Source of the DNA: Gossypium raimondii | Taxonomy: Eukaryota > Streptophyta > Magnoliopsida > Malvales > Malvaceae | Assembly: GCF_025698545.1 (NCBI RefSeq) | Contig: NC_068576.1 | Location: 50,998,390-51,062,389 of the forward strand | Length of the DNA: 64,000 nucleotides | Reading direction: 5' to 3' | Shown here: piece after piece, positions 53,080 to 64,000 of the stretch | How the letters are laid out: each line of letters starts with the position of its first letter | Position numbering within the stretch: the stretch's first letter is position 1 | The notes under the pieces: model-generated | The model's database searches: none | The model's input: the letters and a program-made list of their open reading frames with translations, nothing else | What the model was told of the DNA's origin: nothing | Made by a program: the position numbers and the translations under genes

Positions 53080-56000
53080 GTTTTATTGTCTCAATTGTTA
53101 GTTAATGTATCTAATTTTATGGATATATATTTGTTTGTTTATAACATTTTCTATATTTCTTTCTCTTAGTATTTAGGGAGAAACTTCACTTTGCATCACT
53201 TCACATAATCTATGAGCATTCAAGTTTATCATTGCTTTGGGAATATAACTAAAAAGGTTCTAGTGATCTTTATAACTGGCATTGACTTGCAATCTTACAT
53301 ATATGCTATTCCTTTGCTAATGCCCCCTCCTTTAATTTGTTTGGAGATGTAAATTACTGTTGCGATTATAATTTTTGAATGGGTGATGGTGTTGGTTTTG
53401 GTGCTTGTCTATCAAATCCCCTTCTCATTTGCTGCACAAACTTTTGAAATTTGAAAATAGAGAGGTAAGGCAAGTGCTACTATTCTTTACCTTATTTGTC
53501 TCTTGCTTTTGATCCTCTACTACCACTTTCCCTTATCCCCACAAAGAACAAAAAGAGATGCTCAGTGCTTACACAACTCGCACCATTTCTCCCTTGTATA
53601 AAAATTAAAACAGGCTTTCAACACCAATTTCCATACCAAAGTATCATACATCAAAGCCCAACTTATTACGCAATTCCATTTCCATTTCTCTCCATTAACG
53701 ACCATCCAAATCCAAAACCACAAGAAGTCAGCTTTATTCTTTGTCAATTCTTTTACAGGCTTTAAGTGCCTTATCTCCAGAATAGTATAGGATGTCCTAA
53801 ATTCCAAAAAATAAAGAAAAGAATACAACGAACGAAGCAAATTCAACTTATCTGGTAAACCGATTTTCGCTCGTTTCTCAGCTTGAACATTTTAGTCTTT
53901 GGCAATTTCAAATTCAGCACCTATTGGCAGATGATCACTTGGGTGGCTATAGTTTGGCAATGCACCAGCAACATCAGGTGAATCCAACTCTGGAAGTTGG
54001 AGAATGCTGACAGGCTTTAGGCAGTCAGATGGGGAAAAGAAAATATAGTCAAGTGTATCAGTAAAATCAGGGGTGCAATTCGTAAATGGTGGTTCTCCTC
54101 TTGTCGAAGCATAAACACTGCACAAGGGAAGAGGAAGTTCTTCCAAACATCTATCAGATGATGTAGAGTTACCAGAAATAAGATACTGATAAACCTGAAA
54201 ACATAATTAATATTCAGAATGTTGCAAAATGTTGAGGCTGCAGAAATAACAACAAAAAAAAAAAAAGAAGCTGTTGGCAACTACTTAAGGCATCCACAAA
54301 ACTCGGCAAGATTAATAGATATATAGATATACAGTATGTCATCCATTAAAAAAACCACCATAACTTTTGTTTCAATCTTTATCACTAAAAAGCCACAATC
54401 AAGCAAAAGAACATGCTTGATTATGCTCTGAAACAGGCGACCATGCCCCCAGAGGGAGAGCAAGGATTTTGAAAGAGGAAGCTTAGGGTGAGTTAAGAAA
54501 GCACAATGAAAGTCAAATTAAAGTATAGAACAAGTCCCCGTGGATCTCAAGCTCATCAAACATTACAATCAAGCTGTTTCACTGGGGGGCAAGACTACAA
54601 TTTTCACGTGCAAGTATACAGAACAAACAAAAACTATGCAAGACAAGCTGCTACTGAGCACAAACTTAGTTCACTAGCACCAACAGTATTTTCCCTCCAC
54701 GTGTTTATTATTTTAGAGTTCAATGGATAAAGGAGCAAAATAAACTTAGAATACAAACAGAGCCATCAAGAAACTCATGGAATTAGGATAATTTTCCAAT
54801 ATAAAATTGCAAGAAAGGATAGACAAGAAGCTACAGATAAAGAATTTGGGTTATCCCGTGGAAACTAGAAACATGTGAAAAACTAATAAATAAGTTAAAT
54901 TTTATGGACAAACCTTGTCTCCAGGGGTTGAATTGAAGTCACCAGTCAAAATTAACGAAGGAGTACATTCAAATCTGTCTGTTACAAGTGTTTTAAACTG
55001 AGCTAAGCGCGCTAAAAGATACTTGGCTTGGACAAGCTTAACATCAGCCCATTCTGGATCCCTGATATTATATATATAACCAAACATAACTCATAAGATC
55101 TAAGATGTATAAACACATAATAGCTATATAAAATGAATCAACGAAAACTTGGATAGCTTACCAATAAAGATGAGTGTTTGCCAAAATAACAACATGATGA
55201 AAAGGATGCTTGAGTTTAAAGGCAGCCATAATTCCTACACAATCTCTCTTTAATCTTACACGTGGATCATTGGGATCTCCACGATTCTCTGGACTACTTT
55301 TTACTGACAAAATTGAGAACTTTTCTGAAAAATCTGAAAACAGATCATCCAAACAGTGAACAACCAGCATACCATGTCATCACTAGTTTGTAGCAGGTAA
55401 TGATATGAGATTCCAAATTCCATCACAAAAAAGAACTTTAGCAAAAGACAGAGAAGAAAAGGAAAGGGCAGGTATACATATCATTAAGATTTGCAAAATG
55501 ATAAACGATTAACTATATCAATTTTTTTCCTTCATGAAAATGTACTTGTGCTGTAATATAAGCTAATAAAACTTCAGCAGTAGACGCTTAGTCCAAATAA
55601 TATCTCTACTATATGTAATAAGAAGACCTTAGTGGTTAAAATGCCACCAGCAGCTCAGTGGAGGACAAAGTGCTCCGTGCTCTATACTTCTTTCTTGATC
55701 ACTTTCTAGCAGAAGGAAAACTCATATTAAGAAATTAAATTTTAGCTTTCTGGATAATAATATTTTATTCTTATCAACCTATGCTTCAAGCAATAACATC
55801 ACCCAACAATAATATGATTTATTAACTAGTCACAGTTTAGCAACCTAAAATGCAATATGCTTTTACGCCATTGCTTGCTTTTCTGCAGACATATATTTAA
55901 CCGAGAAACACACTTTAAGAATTTCTGGAAAGCCCAGAAAACAGGATCTCTAAAGCTTACCTATATGTTTGAAGATTTACTACAGCACTTTTCGCCATAA

Positions 56001-56990
56001 TAATGCCAAATAAAGTTTATCCCTAATCCATCTCAACTTCTAAAAGACACACAAACCTACCAAAGGCAATACTAATGGAGCTAAGGGGAAAATAAAATGT
56101 TAAAACAAATTTGTGTACACTAAAACCAATTGCACATAGTAATAGAGGAAAACAAAGGCAAGAAGCAGAGAAGTCTTTAAAATCAGGGGAAGAAAGGCTA
56201 ATAAAATTATATAACTTGGTTTTGAGATACCAAAGTATCAAGCAACAAGTATAATGCAGGTGTGACAGGATGCAAAAAGGATATATAACAATAGAAAAGG
56301 TTACCTTGCTTTGAACTATCCCCATTATTTCTGTTGGTCAGTGGTGCATTCTGCTTGTCTGGAGATAAGTAGGCTTCATCATGTAACGAGGGTACAAGAT
56401 CATTGTATTCTATTGTTTCCTCTAAAAGCAATTCTGCACTGAAACAATTGTGCAATGGTAGCTTGGAACATAAGATAGAACGCCAGCATTATGTAAAAAA
56501 TGAGACAAAATTCTAGTATATATTCTACTAATATATGTGGAAGGGAATTGTTTGAGGGAGAAATAGGGAGTACTTTAAGCATACCAGTTTTTCTTATAAA
56601 ATATTCCACATCCATCACGCTTCTGTCCACTTCTCTGAACATATATACTGGAATACCCAAGGTCCTCCATACTTGTTTTGTAAAAGGAATCAAACTCATC
56701 TACTTCCTGGTATAAGTTTTGACCATATATAAGGAAAATCAGAATAATATACACTCAAAGTACATGAGTGCATGCAGAGAGATACAGTCAATGCAGGGAA
56801 GATTACAAGCAGGAGAGGAGTAGGAAAAAAATGAAATTTTATGAATTTCATTGGGAGGAAAGAAAACAAACCTGAAGGGAATAAAAGTCTGCTCCAAGGT
56901 CTTTAAGAAGAGTTAAAATTACCTGTGAGCGAGCCTTCCATCTGAAACAAGGGGGTTCGATTTTAGAGTACGAAACAATCACTTGGATAT
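53080..56990. repeat. Tandem duplication, unit 2
   Basis: Direct repeat of unit 1, shorter because it lacks the 1880-bp BAHD segment (47318-49197) and the MITE. It contains exons 3-8 of the intact deadenylase; exons 1-2 lie just to the right, outside the repeat. Confidence 0.8.
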
Positions 56991-57466
56991 AATTAGCAGA
57001 AATAAAAACAGAGGGACATTCAGTTTTAGTTACTAGTTATGTATTAAACAATAATGAACTAAGAAGTATCGTCCATGAGTTTATGTACATCAAAGTTGAA
57101 ATGATAAACATGTGAAAGATAAATAGAAATTGAAATTCCAATGACATAAAAAAAGAAAAGAAGTAATTGTTTGATTTGAGCTGACCGAAGACAGGGAGAC
57201 GGAGAATGTGGAAACAGAGAGCTCTTGACGTATACCTACGGATACGAATACAAATTATTACATAATGATTCTTAATAAAGGGCGTAGATCCCCAAACCCA
57301 AAGAAAAACCTACCTGAGCTAAAATGTTGTATGATACAAGACGGAATCTGATAGCATCAGCTTCGTCTCTGGCATTGCCAACGCCGCCTTCTACACTAAC
57401 AAATTCCCGAATTACAAGTGCTGACTTGCCGCTTCCTCCCGTGTTAGTGCTTGCGCTCGTACTCAT
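53892..57466 (-). CDS. CCR4-type poly(A) deadenylase (CCR4 homolog 4 / HESPERIN-like), eight exons
   Basis: Member of the exonuclease-endonuclease-phosphatase superfamily that shortens poly(A) tails of mRNA; the Arabidopsis relative At1g31500 is reported to affect circadian transcripts. Exons: 57466-57314, 57235-57186, 56941-56872, 56706-56585, 56438-56305, 55333-55162, 55061-54914, 54194-53892. They sum to 1152 nt, 383 residues (Arabidopsis 388). Active-site motifs are complete: QEVDE (Glu92), ANTHLYWDP (Asn229, His231), GDFN (Asp275, Asn277) and HPSDHLP (Asp370, His371). There is no leucine-rich repeat, so it is unlike the yeast Ccr4 scaffold type and probably acts outside the NOT complex. 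The N-terminal 40 residues are Ser/Gly-rich and variable. It sits in tandem with a broken partial copy. Intron 5 (971 nt) and intron 7 (719 nt) are the largest and contain nothing else seen. Confidence 0.9.
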
Positions 57467-58544
57467 TCTCAACTTGCTACTAACACTTTATTTAAATTGA
57501 TAACATCAATATATATATAAGTGAGAGAATATGAAATGAAATTCGAACAAGCGGTTAATGTTTCCTAAAAGGAAATAGTATATGTAATCATTAAAAGTGG
57601 ATGTGGCACCTGAGACGAGGACTGCAGGATATGGTACAAAGAAGGGGTAAGCGAGGGATGATTAAAGCTAGAGTTGTGGTCCTCCCGATGATCACCATCT
57701 AACTTCTATTATCTTCTTCTTCGCTCACTCACCGCCGCTCTCTTCTGACTTTGTGTTTCGTTCATCTCTTATCTCACCAGGTGGGCTGGCCTTGCCACTA
57801 AAATTTACTATAGTTAACCCAATGCCTAATTTTGAAGCCCATCTCCAACAGCTTTGATTTGAATTTTGAAGCCTGCTGCTGTAAATGGATATGCCTTTAC
57901 ATTTGTAATGTAGAGTATTTTTTTCTTGTACAAGGTAGAGGATTGGTTCACACGATTTGAATATGTATCAAATAATAGTTTAACAAGATATTTAATCACC
58001 CCTTTATATAAGTGATGAAATTTTATCATGAATTTTATCATAGTATTTTATTAGAAATTGACAATTTTTTACTACTTTTGAAAAGTATTTTAAAAATATT
58101 ATGAAAAAAGTACTTTTAAATTTTTTATTTAAAATTTAAGTATTTAATATTATTGTTAAAAATACTTTGAGAAATAAAATGTGTACTTTAAACATGATGT
58201 TGTGAAATAAAACATACATTTAAATAATATTCAAATTTGTTAATATTATGATCTTTTAATTGTGATGTGTGGATTTTTAATTTCAACATTTGTATTATCG
58301 GTTGAGGTGGACACCTTTGGTCTTTGAACATTCATGTTCGAGTTTCGTCATGCAATTGTAATGTGTTAATGTTAATTTTGACATTTGTATATGCTATGTA
58401 AGGTTTTAATTCAATTTTTTGTCCATTGTATTTTATATTGATTTAATTTTATATTTTAATTTATCAATACTATTTTATTTATAACAATTGCGAAGTTAAT
58501 TGAATTGTTTAAAAAATTAATAACATCTTAGAGTTTTAACATTT
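57467..58544. other. 5' flank of deadenylase gene and AT-rich spacer
   Basis: The first 300 bp are the likely promoter and leader of the deadenylase. The remainder (57800-58544) is low-complexity A/T with no structure I can support. Confidence 0.5.
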
Positions 58545-60940
58545 TGTAACACTCCTTACTCAGTCAGATCGTCGGACTTGAGCTACAGGGTGCTACTACA
58601 GTTACCAGAGCAATCATATACAGATCATATCAATTAATTCAATTTAAACACTAATTCATTTCATAATTCTGAGCATAATACAATATATAATTAAAATTGA
58701 GTCTTAACCGAGCTTACGAAAGCTCTTAAGTTGACCCGAGCATAAAAAATGACTAAATTGCAAAGATTTCAAAAGTCCGGAACGACGTCGTGATGTGAGG
58801 GAGTTCCTTGTCGTGACGTCGCCAAAATAGTTTGTCACATCACGACGTCGCAACGTCACTCACTGTTTTGGCATTGTTGAAACGACGGAGTTCCTCGTCT
58901 CAACGTGATATTACTTGCCTTTTCTCATTAGGATGACCACCACATGACGTCTTGACATGAATCCTATTTTTTGGTATTTTAAGGTCATTTGATACTCGTT
59001 TCAAACCAATCATCCAAATATATCAAAAAAGTTCTTATAGCATCATCCAAACATATTTAAAACATTCTCAAAACCATGCCAAAACATATCATTCATTATT
59101 TTTCCTAACGTCTAACTAATATGCCACATTTGGCACCAAAACACAACAAGATTGCATAAATCATTCCAAACGATTCCATCTACTTAAACCATTTCAAAAC
59201 AATAAATTGATTCAAGAATACCAAACTCATTATACCTCCCTTAGATACCTAAACATGACATTAAAACTTATACATTCGTCAACCATTCAACTTATGATAC
59301 TAATCAATTGCATCATTCAAATTAACCTTTCATTATCAATATGATCATCTATATGCTTCTATTATAGTTAAACATTTGCCAAGGTACACACATTCATCCA
59401 TATCATATAACCATTCATGTCATTTACCATTTTAGGTCTCAAAATCAACATCATTCAAAGTAAGTACACATGAACATCACATTGCCTATTTACATGCCAC
59501 ATAACCAAGTGCAGTACGATAACAAGACTACCAAATCGAAGGCTTGATAGTGTGAGCTCTAAATTGATCTGATCACCTCATTTTGCAAAAGACAACTACA
59601 AATAGAGAAAACACAACAGAGTAAACATTACAAATGCTTAGTAAGTTCATACTCACCTCAATTTATACTAACATAACGAATTAGCTAACCACATGACATT
59701 TCTCGTCAGTAAGGTGAGTTTGTCAGTTATAAACTTATAACATGTCAATTTATACAAAACATTTTCATTTAGTGTCATTCTATCAGAATCATCGAACATA
59801 TTTAAGACATTTCATCATTCCAGTCACATATATATACATTTCATATACAATACATATTATCAATAAGATATTTTCTTTTTACACTAACCGTTTAACCCAA
59901 TGAAATATACTAAACAGATACGGATACGCAAGTAGCCATCAAAAACACACCAGATTGCTCGTTTGAGTGATAACTCCCAAACACACCTGTGCATTGAGGT
60001 GCTAAGCCCGTAGGCATCGTATGTCATAAAACAATACATCCCTCTAGAACACACCAGGGTCTCCATAGATACGATCAGTAACAGTGGTCTCCGTAGAGAC
60101 AAGACTCGGTAATCCACAACAAATGTTGGATTCCGGGTTAAATAGTGAATTCTTTTTACATCAGTATCATCTCATATAATATCCCGTACAACGCACAGAT
60201 AACCCTACTAGTATGCCAATTGTATCCTATCTTAAGTTCATAGGGCACATTTCACACACTAGATCATTTATTTACAATTCAGTCCACTCCTTACCTTTTG
60301 TACCATTTTATAATTAATTCAAAATACAATCACAATATACAATTTCATAATTTAAACACATCCAATATATTTACAAACATAATTACACCATGTGAACTTA
60401 CCTACAAAAACTGTTAACGAGTTGAAGTGTAGAGACTAATCAGCAACATTCCCTTTTTCTTGATTATCTACTTATTGATTTAGATTTTGATCATGCAAGG
60501 GAGAAAGCTTGGCCGAAACTTCCTTGGTTCAAGGTGGATTTGGTGGAGAAAAGGGAAGAAAGATGAAAATGGCCACTTTTTCTTTTGTTTTAATATTTTA
60601 ATATAATTAAAACAAAATTTAACATTAAAAAGATTGACAAACATTCACTAAATAATATACATTAACCGTCCACCATAATTTAAAATAGTTTAATTTTCAT
60701 TTAAACCCCTAAATAATTATTGTTTAAACCTTTTAACTAATAAAATCAATAGCGATTAAATTTTATGATTTAGTCTTTATGCATTAATTACTAACCATTC
60801 AACAAAATTACTGGACCGAAAGTTAATATAATACTATATTATACCCGTAAATATTAATTAATAATATTTGCAGATTCGATCATCGAAAAACAGGGTTCTG
60901 AACCCACCTTTTCCGGCACCACTAAAAACAGGCTATTATA
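58545..60940 (-). mobile_element. Second solo LTR (fossil), 2.4 kb, opposite orientation
   Basis: On the plus strand it runs from TGTAACACTCC to AACAGGCTATTATA; read on the minus strand the start resembles the cotton gypsy LTR that begins with a TAACAGCC..GTTTTTAGTGGTG motif. The flanks CATTT (58540-58544) and CATTG (60941-60945) fit a 5-bp target duplication with one difference. There is no internal region, so it is a solo LTR. It shares general architecture with the LTR at 39133 but is more diverged in sequence. The imperfect duplication suggests it is older than that one. Confidence 0.65.
58784..58951. repeat. Cluster of four GACGTC palindromes in the LTR
   Basis: GACGTC occurs at 58784-58789, 58815-58820, 58844-58849 and 58946-58951, within CpG-rich sequence unlike its AT-rich surroundings. 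ACGT cores are known binding sites of plant bZIP factors. Confidence 0.7.
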
Positions 60941-61013
60941 CATTGCTTTTGAAAAGTGTTATAAAAGTGTGCATTTAAAAAGTTTTGTTTAAGATTTAGG
61001 TGTTTAGTATTAG

Positions 61014-61616
61014 GGGTGAGCATTCGATTGAATCGAATAAAAACAATTTTGAGTTAAAGTTGAGGAGTCCAATTTTATCATTCTAATTTGATCTAAAAAA
61101 TCGAATCAAGTTGAATAAATTTGATTGAGTTAAATTTTAAAAATAAACTAGCCATATTTAAATATTATTGACAATATGACTAAATTTTAAGTTAAAACAC
61201 ATAAATTTAATACCATATTTATTTGAAAACTCCTTTAGAGTAAAGAAAGAGAGAGAGAAAATTTAATATAATAATCTTGATTTGTTAATTTCTATGGTTA
61301 AAGTCTTAAATTTATTATTTTAAAATATTAAAAATTTATAATTTAACATCTTATTTAATTTAAGTATATATATATATTTCTTATAAAATTTTGGGAAATT
61401 ATAAATAATTCATTTGAATTTTTAAAATGGACCAATTTAATATTTTTTGAAACTATTAGAGATTTAAAGGGTATTTACACTAAATGGACCAATTTATTAT
61501 TCGAATCGTAAAATTCAACTTGAACTAAATTCAAGAAAATCAAATATCTCGATTTGATTAACTCAAAATTTAAAAACATTTTATTTTCTCGAATCAAATT
61601 AAATTTTGTTCACTTT
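61014..61616. mobile_element. MITE-like TIR element, about 600 bp
   Basis: The left arm starts GTGAGCATTCGATTGAATCG and the reverse complement of the right arm reads AAAAGTGAACAAAATTTAAT then TTTGATTCGAGAAAATAAAA. Both arms carry TTTTGAGTTA and AATCGAATC/AATCGAGAT words. The 350-bp core is A/T-rich and non-coding. This is a widespread type of plant MITE; the ends are approximate. Confidence 0.5.
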
Positions 61617-62514
61617 TATTTTTTTCCTTTTAAGAAAAGCTCACCCTTTTTTTCTAAAATAAAAAACATGCATTTGAATGATATTAAATTTCATTAATAT
61701 TACAATTTTTATAAAACATAAAAATAATTTATTATAATTCATTATTAATATTTTGATATGTAAAATATATATTTTAAATACTTTTAAATAATTAATATAA
61801 ATTATTTATTTATAAAATTTAGATTAAATATATAAACATTACAAATTCAAAATCATACATTTATTCATTTGAAATAAATTTTAATAAAAATAATGAAATA
61901 TATAAATACATAAAATATGCATGATAAATGATCTCCAAAATTGTCATTTTATTTTATTTCATTTCGAAACTAATGGGTTTAGCATTGTCTATGATAAAAG
62001 TAGTATCTGATTTTTAAAAGTCAGATTAAATTACATTTTATTTTTATTAAAAATTAGTTAAATTAGTCCATATAAATTACATTAAAAATAGATTAATACA
62101 AATAAATAAATTTTTTAATAAAAATATAAAATTCCTCATTAATTTAACCTACAAAAATTAACTTTCTTTTTTTTTCTAATATTTCTTTTTCTTTATACTT
62201 CTACCATCATTTATGGTTTTAGTTAATAATTAAAAAAACGAGAAGGTTTTGAAGGCACTTAAAATGTAATGGCAAACTTTAGTACGGAAGAAAGTAAAAA
62301 CTAAAAAGTAAAAACGCAGTCGTAGTGGGAGAGATCAGAAATGGGAAGAGTGTGTGTGGAAGACAGAGAGCGAGAAGGGAGTTGATTTGAAGTGTAAAGC
62401 TCGAGGATGACGATGATGACGGTGGCCACCACACTGACTGCCTGACTCCCAACCTAAAGAAACACAAATATAATTTATGCAAAATTCCTAAATCCTCCAA
62501 GCTAGATCCCATCC
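61617..62514. other. AT-rich spacer and beta-amylase-like 5' leader
   Basis: Low-complexity A/T to about 62270, then a more GC-rich leader before the BZR1-domain beta-amylase start. No other feature supported. Confidence 0.5.
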
Positions 62515-63799
62515 ATGGAGTCCCAACCCCAGCCCCAGCCTCAGCCTCGGCGACCCCGCGGGTTCGCTGCAACCGCCGCTGCGGCTGCTGCCTCTGTGAG
62601 CCCCACCGGCACTCCCTCTGGATCTGCCGGCGCATCCACTGCCTCTTCCGGCAAGGGCAAACGTGAGAGAGAGAAAGAAAAAGAGAGGACGAAGCTTCGG
62701 GAACGGCACAGGCGAGCCATCACTAGCCGTATGCTGGCCGGCTTGAGACAATACGGTAATTTCCCTCTTCCCGCGCGTGCTGATATGAACGATGTGCTAG
62801 CCGCCTTGGCCCGTGAGGCTGGTTGGACCGTTGAGCCCGACGGCACTACTTACAGGCACTCTCCACCTCCCCAACATCAACAACATTTGGTTCGTTTTCT
62901 CTTGAACTACTAAATTACTCTTTCTCTCTCTCTCTCTCTCTATAAAGGTGCCTGCTAATGCTGATTGATTCCTTTATTATTTCGAATCTCTCCTCTTCTT
63001 CTCCAAGCATAAAGTTTACTGACAGCTTTGTTGGGAAGGGGGGGGGGCTTCGAATATTTGAATATCATGAGGCCAGTTATTTCACCCTTAGTTGGTTTCC
63101 TTTAGCTCTGTCCAGTCCAACAACTTACCGAACAAAAATTAATTTACTTGAAAATATGACTATAATGTCTAGGCAATTAGTAATAATTTGCTACAGTTCT
63201 CAATTTCTTAAGTGGGATGAATACATCGTTATCTAGGTCAGCTTCGATATGTCATTTAAGCTGTTTTCCCGAACCATAATGTTCATTCTACGCACTTGGT
63301 ATATGCTAATCTTATGGAATCAAATAGTGTCAGTTTCAAGCATGGTTTGGATAGATATAAAAAAATCTAATTAGCCCTTGAGCCACTGGAGTGGCGCCTA
63401 TGGTTGAAGTTTGCTTCTTGTGGCTTTTAATAGCTTTTCATTCTTTGCTCTAGTCAGTATCCTGATAATTTCTCTGGACATCCATATTGTAAATGCTTTA
63501 CTGGGTGTTACTTTATGTGCACAGTGCTTGATTTATCTTTATGACGATTGTGTTTTGACATTGATAATGCTCAGGGAGCATTTCCGGTGAGGTCAGGTGA
63601 AAGTCCACTAACGGCTACTTCTTTGCAGAATTGCTCTGTTAAAGCAACGTTAGACTGTCAGCAACCTGTTGTCAGAATTGATGACAGTTTGTCTCCAGCA
63701 TCTCTTGATTCCGTTGTTATAGCTGAGAGAGATACACGGAGTGAGAAATATCCGAGTACGAGTCCCATCAACTCAGTTGAGTGCCTGGAGGCAGATCAG
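62515..63799 (+). CDS. BZR1-domain beta-amylase (BAM7/BAM8-like), first two exons (partial)
   Basis: Exon 1 (62515-62889, 125 codons) and exon 2 (63575-63799, 75 codons) join in frame and then meet a donor (GTAAAT). The first 50 residues are Gln/Pro- and Ala-rich. A basic BZR1/BES1-type DNA-binding domain follows: [24 protein letters not shown] and [24 protein letters not shown]. Exon 2 encodes a Ser-rich linker ending [15 protein letters not shown], which in Arabidopsis BAM7/BAM8 leads into the beta-amylase domain. These are nuclear transcription regulators whose amylase domain is thought to act as a sensor rather than a starch enzyme. The RERHRR variant is typical of BAM7/8 and separates them from plain BES1/BZR1. 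The amylase part lies beyond the right edge, so the call depends on N-terminal similarity. Intron 1 has a (TC)10 run at 62923-62942 and a G9 run near 63039. Confidence 0.85.
62923..62942. repeat. (TC)10 microsatellite
   Basis: Pyrimidine dinucleotide run early in intron 1 of the beta-amylase-like gene. Confidence 0.9.
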
Positions 63800-64000
63800 G
63801 TAAATTTTGAGCTACATATTGATTGCTTCTTATTCTTCCTTTCTTTTTCTTCATCCCTCTGCTTTTTGAGTTGCAATCTGTCTGTGTTTTACAAATAATA
63901 ATGTCACTATTATGATTTGTTAGAGTAATTTGTTCTAGGATTATAGCCATAATTTAAGATTAAAAATGAATGTGGTTACATCTTCATATTATTCAAATGA

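Noticed and set aside
62279-62846. Several open frames antisense to the beta-amylase exon 1
   Set aside because: Produced by GC-rich simple sequence (Gln/Pro and Ala codons) and not by a second gene.

Overview
This window looks like nuclear DNA from a eudicot plant, most likely a Malvaceae member close to Gossypium (cotton). The genes carry introns, AT-rich intergenic DNA dominates, and the closest relatives I recall are Arabidopsis loci with cotton or cacao counterparts. Two long-terminal-repeat remnants also resemble LTR families I remember from cotton. The organism call rests on memory, not on a search.

Layout, left to right: MAK16 5' end (-, 307-570, runs off the left edge); a nine-exon C2/VASt/C2/GRAM/VASt protein (-, 2661-6713); a two-exon 98-residue acidic protein (+, 7887-9342); an intronless L-type lectin receptor kinase of the S.1 type (+, 10111-12105); EDS1 (+, 15142-18437), convergent with a four-exon coiled-coil protein of unknown function (-, 18790-22499); an intronless CDR1-like aspartic protease (-, 25061-26413); an intronless family-4 glycosyltransferase (+, 29094-30566); a RINT1/TIP20-family tethering protein (MAG2-like, +, 32087-35903); a long pentatricopeptide-repeat protein (+, 43442-45913); an intronless BAHD acyltransferase (-, 47304-48689); a broken copy (-, 49946-52855) and an intact copy (-, 53892-57466) of a CCR4-type deadenylase (CCR4-4/HESPERIN-like); and the 5' end of a BZR1-domain beta-amylase (BAM7/8-like, +, 62515 to the right edge). 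Exon sums for the complete multi-exon genes close in frame: 1022, 98, 615, 417, 791 and 383 residues.

Mobile DNA fills the gaps. It includes a three-layer nest at 38.06-42.99 kb with a 3.05-kb solo LTR at its centre, a second solo LTR in the opposite orientation (58.5-60.9 kb), an older LTR-like remnant (12.8-14.6 kb), several terminal-inverted-repeat elements (23.2, 33.0, 33.3, 52.9 and 61.0 kb), a short SINE with 17-bp target duplications (37.9 kb), and decayed LINE fragments (reverse transcriptase at 24.6 kb; RNase H at 7.1 and 12.5 kb).

The most informative structure is a direct tandem duplication covering about 47.03-53.04 kb and 53.08-56.99 kb. The left unit carries the BAHD gene and a deadenylase copy that lacks the first exons. 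The right unit lacks the BAHD gene across a clean 1.88-kb gap but keeps the working deadenylase. The lectin receptor kinase, EDS1 and CDR1-like protease lie within 16 kb, so immune-related genes are concentrated there; whether this means more than chance is unproven. I found no clearly novel multi-gene system. The two conserved proteins of unknown function and the duplication are the best leads.
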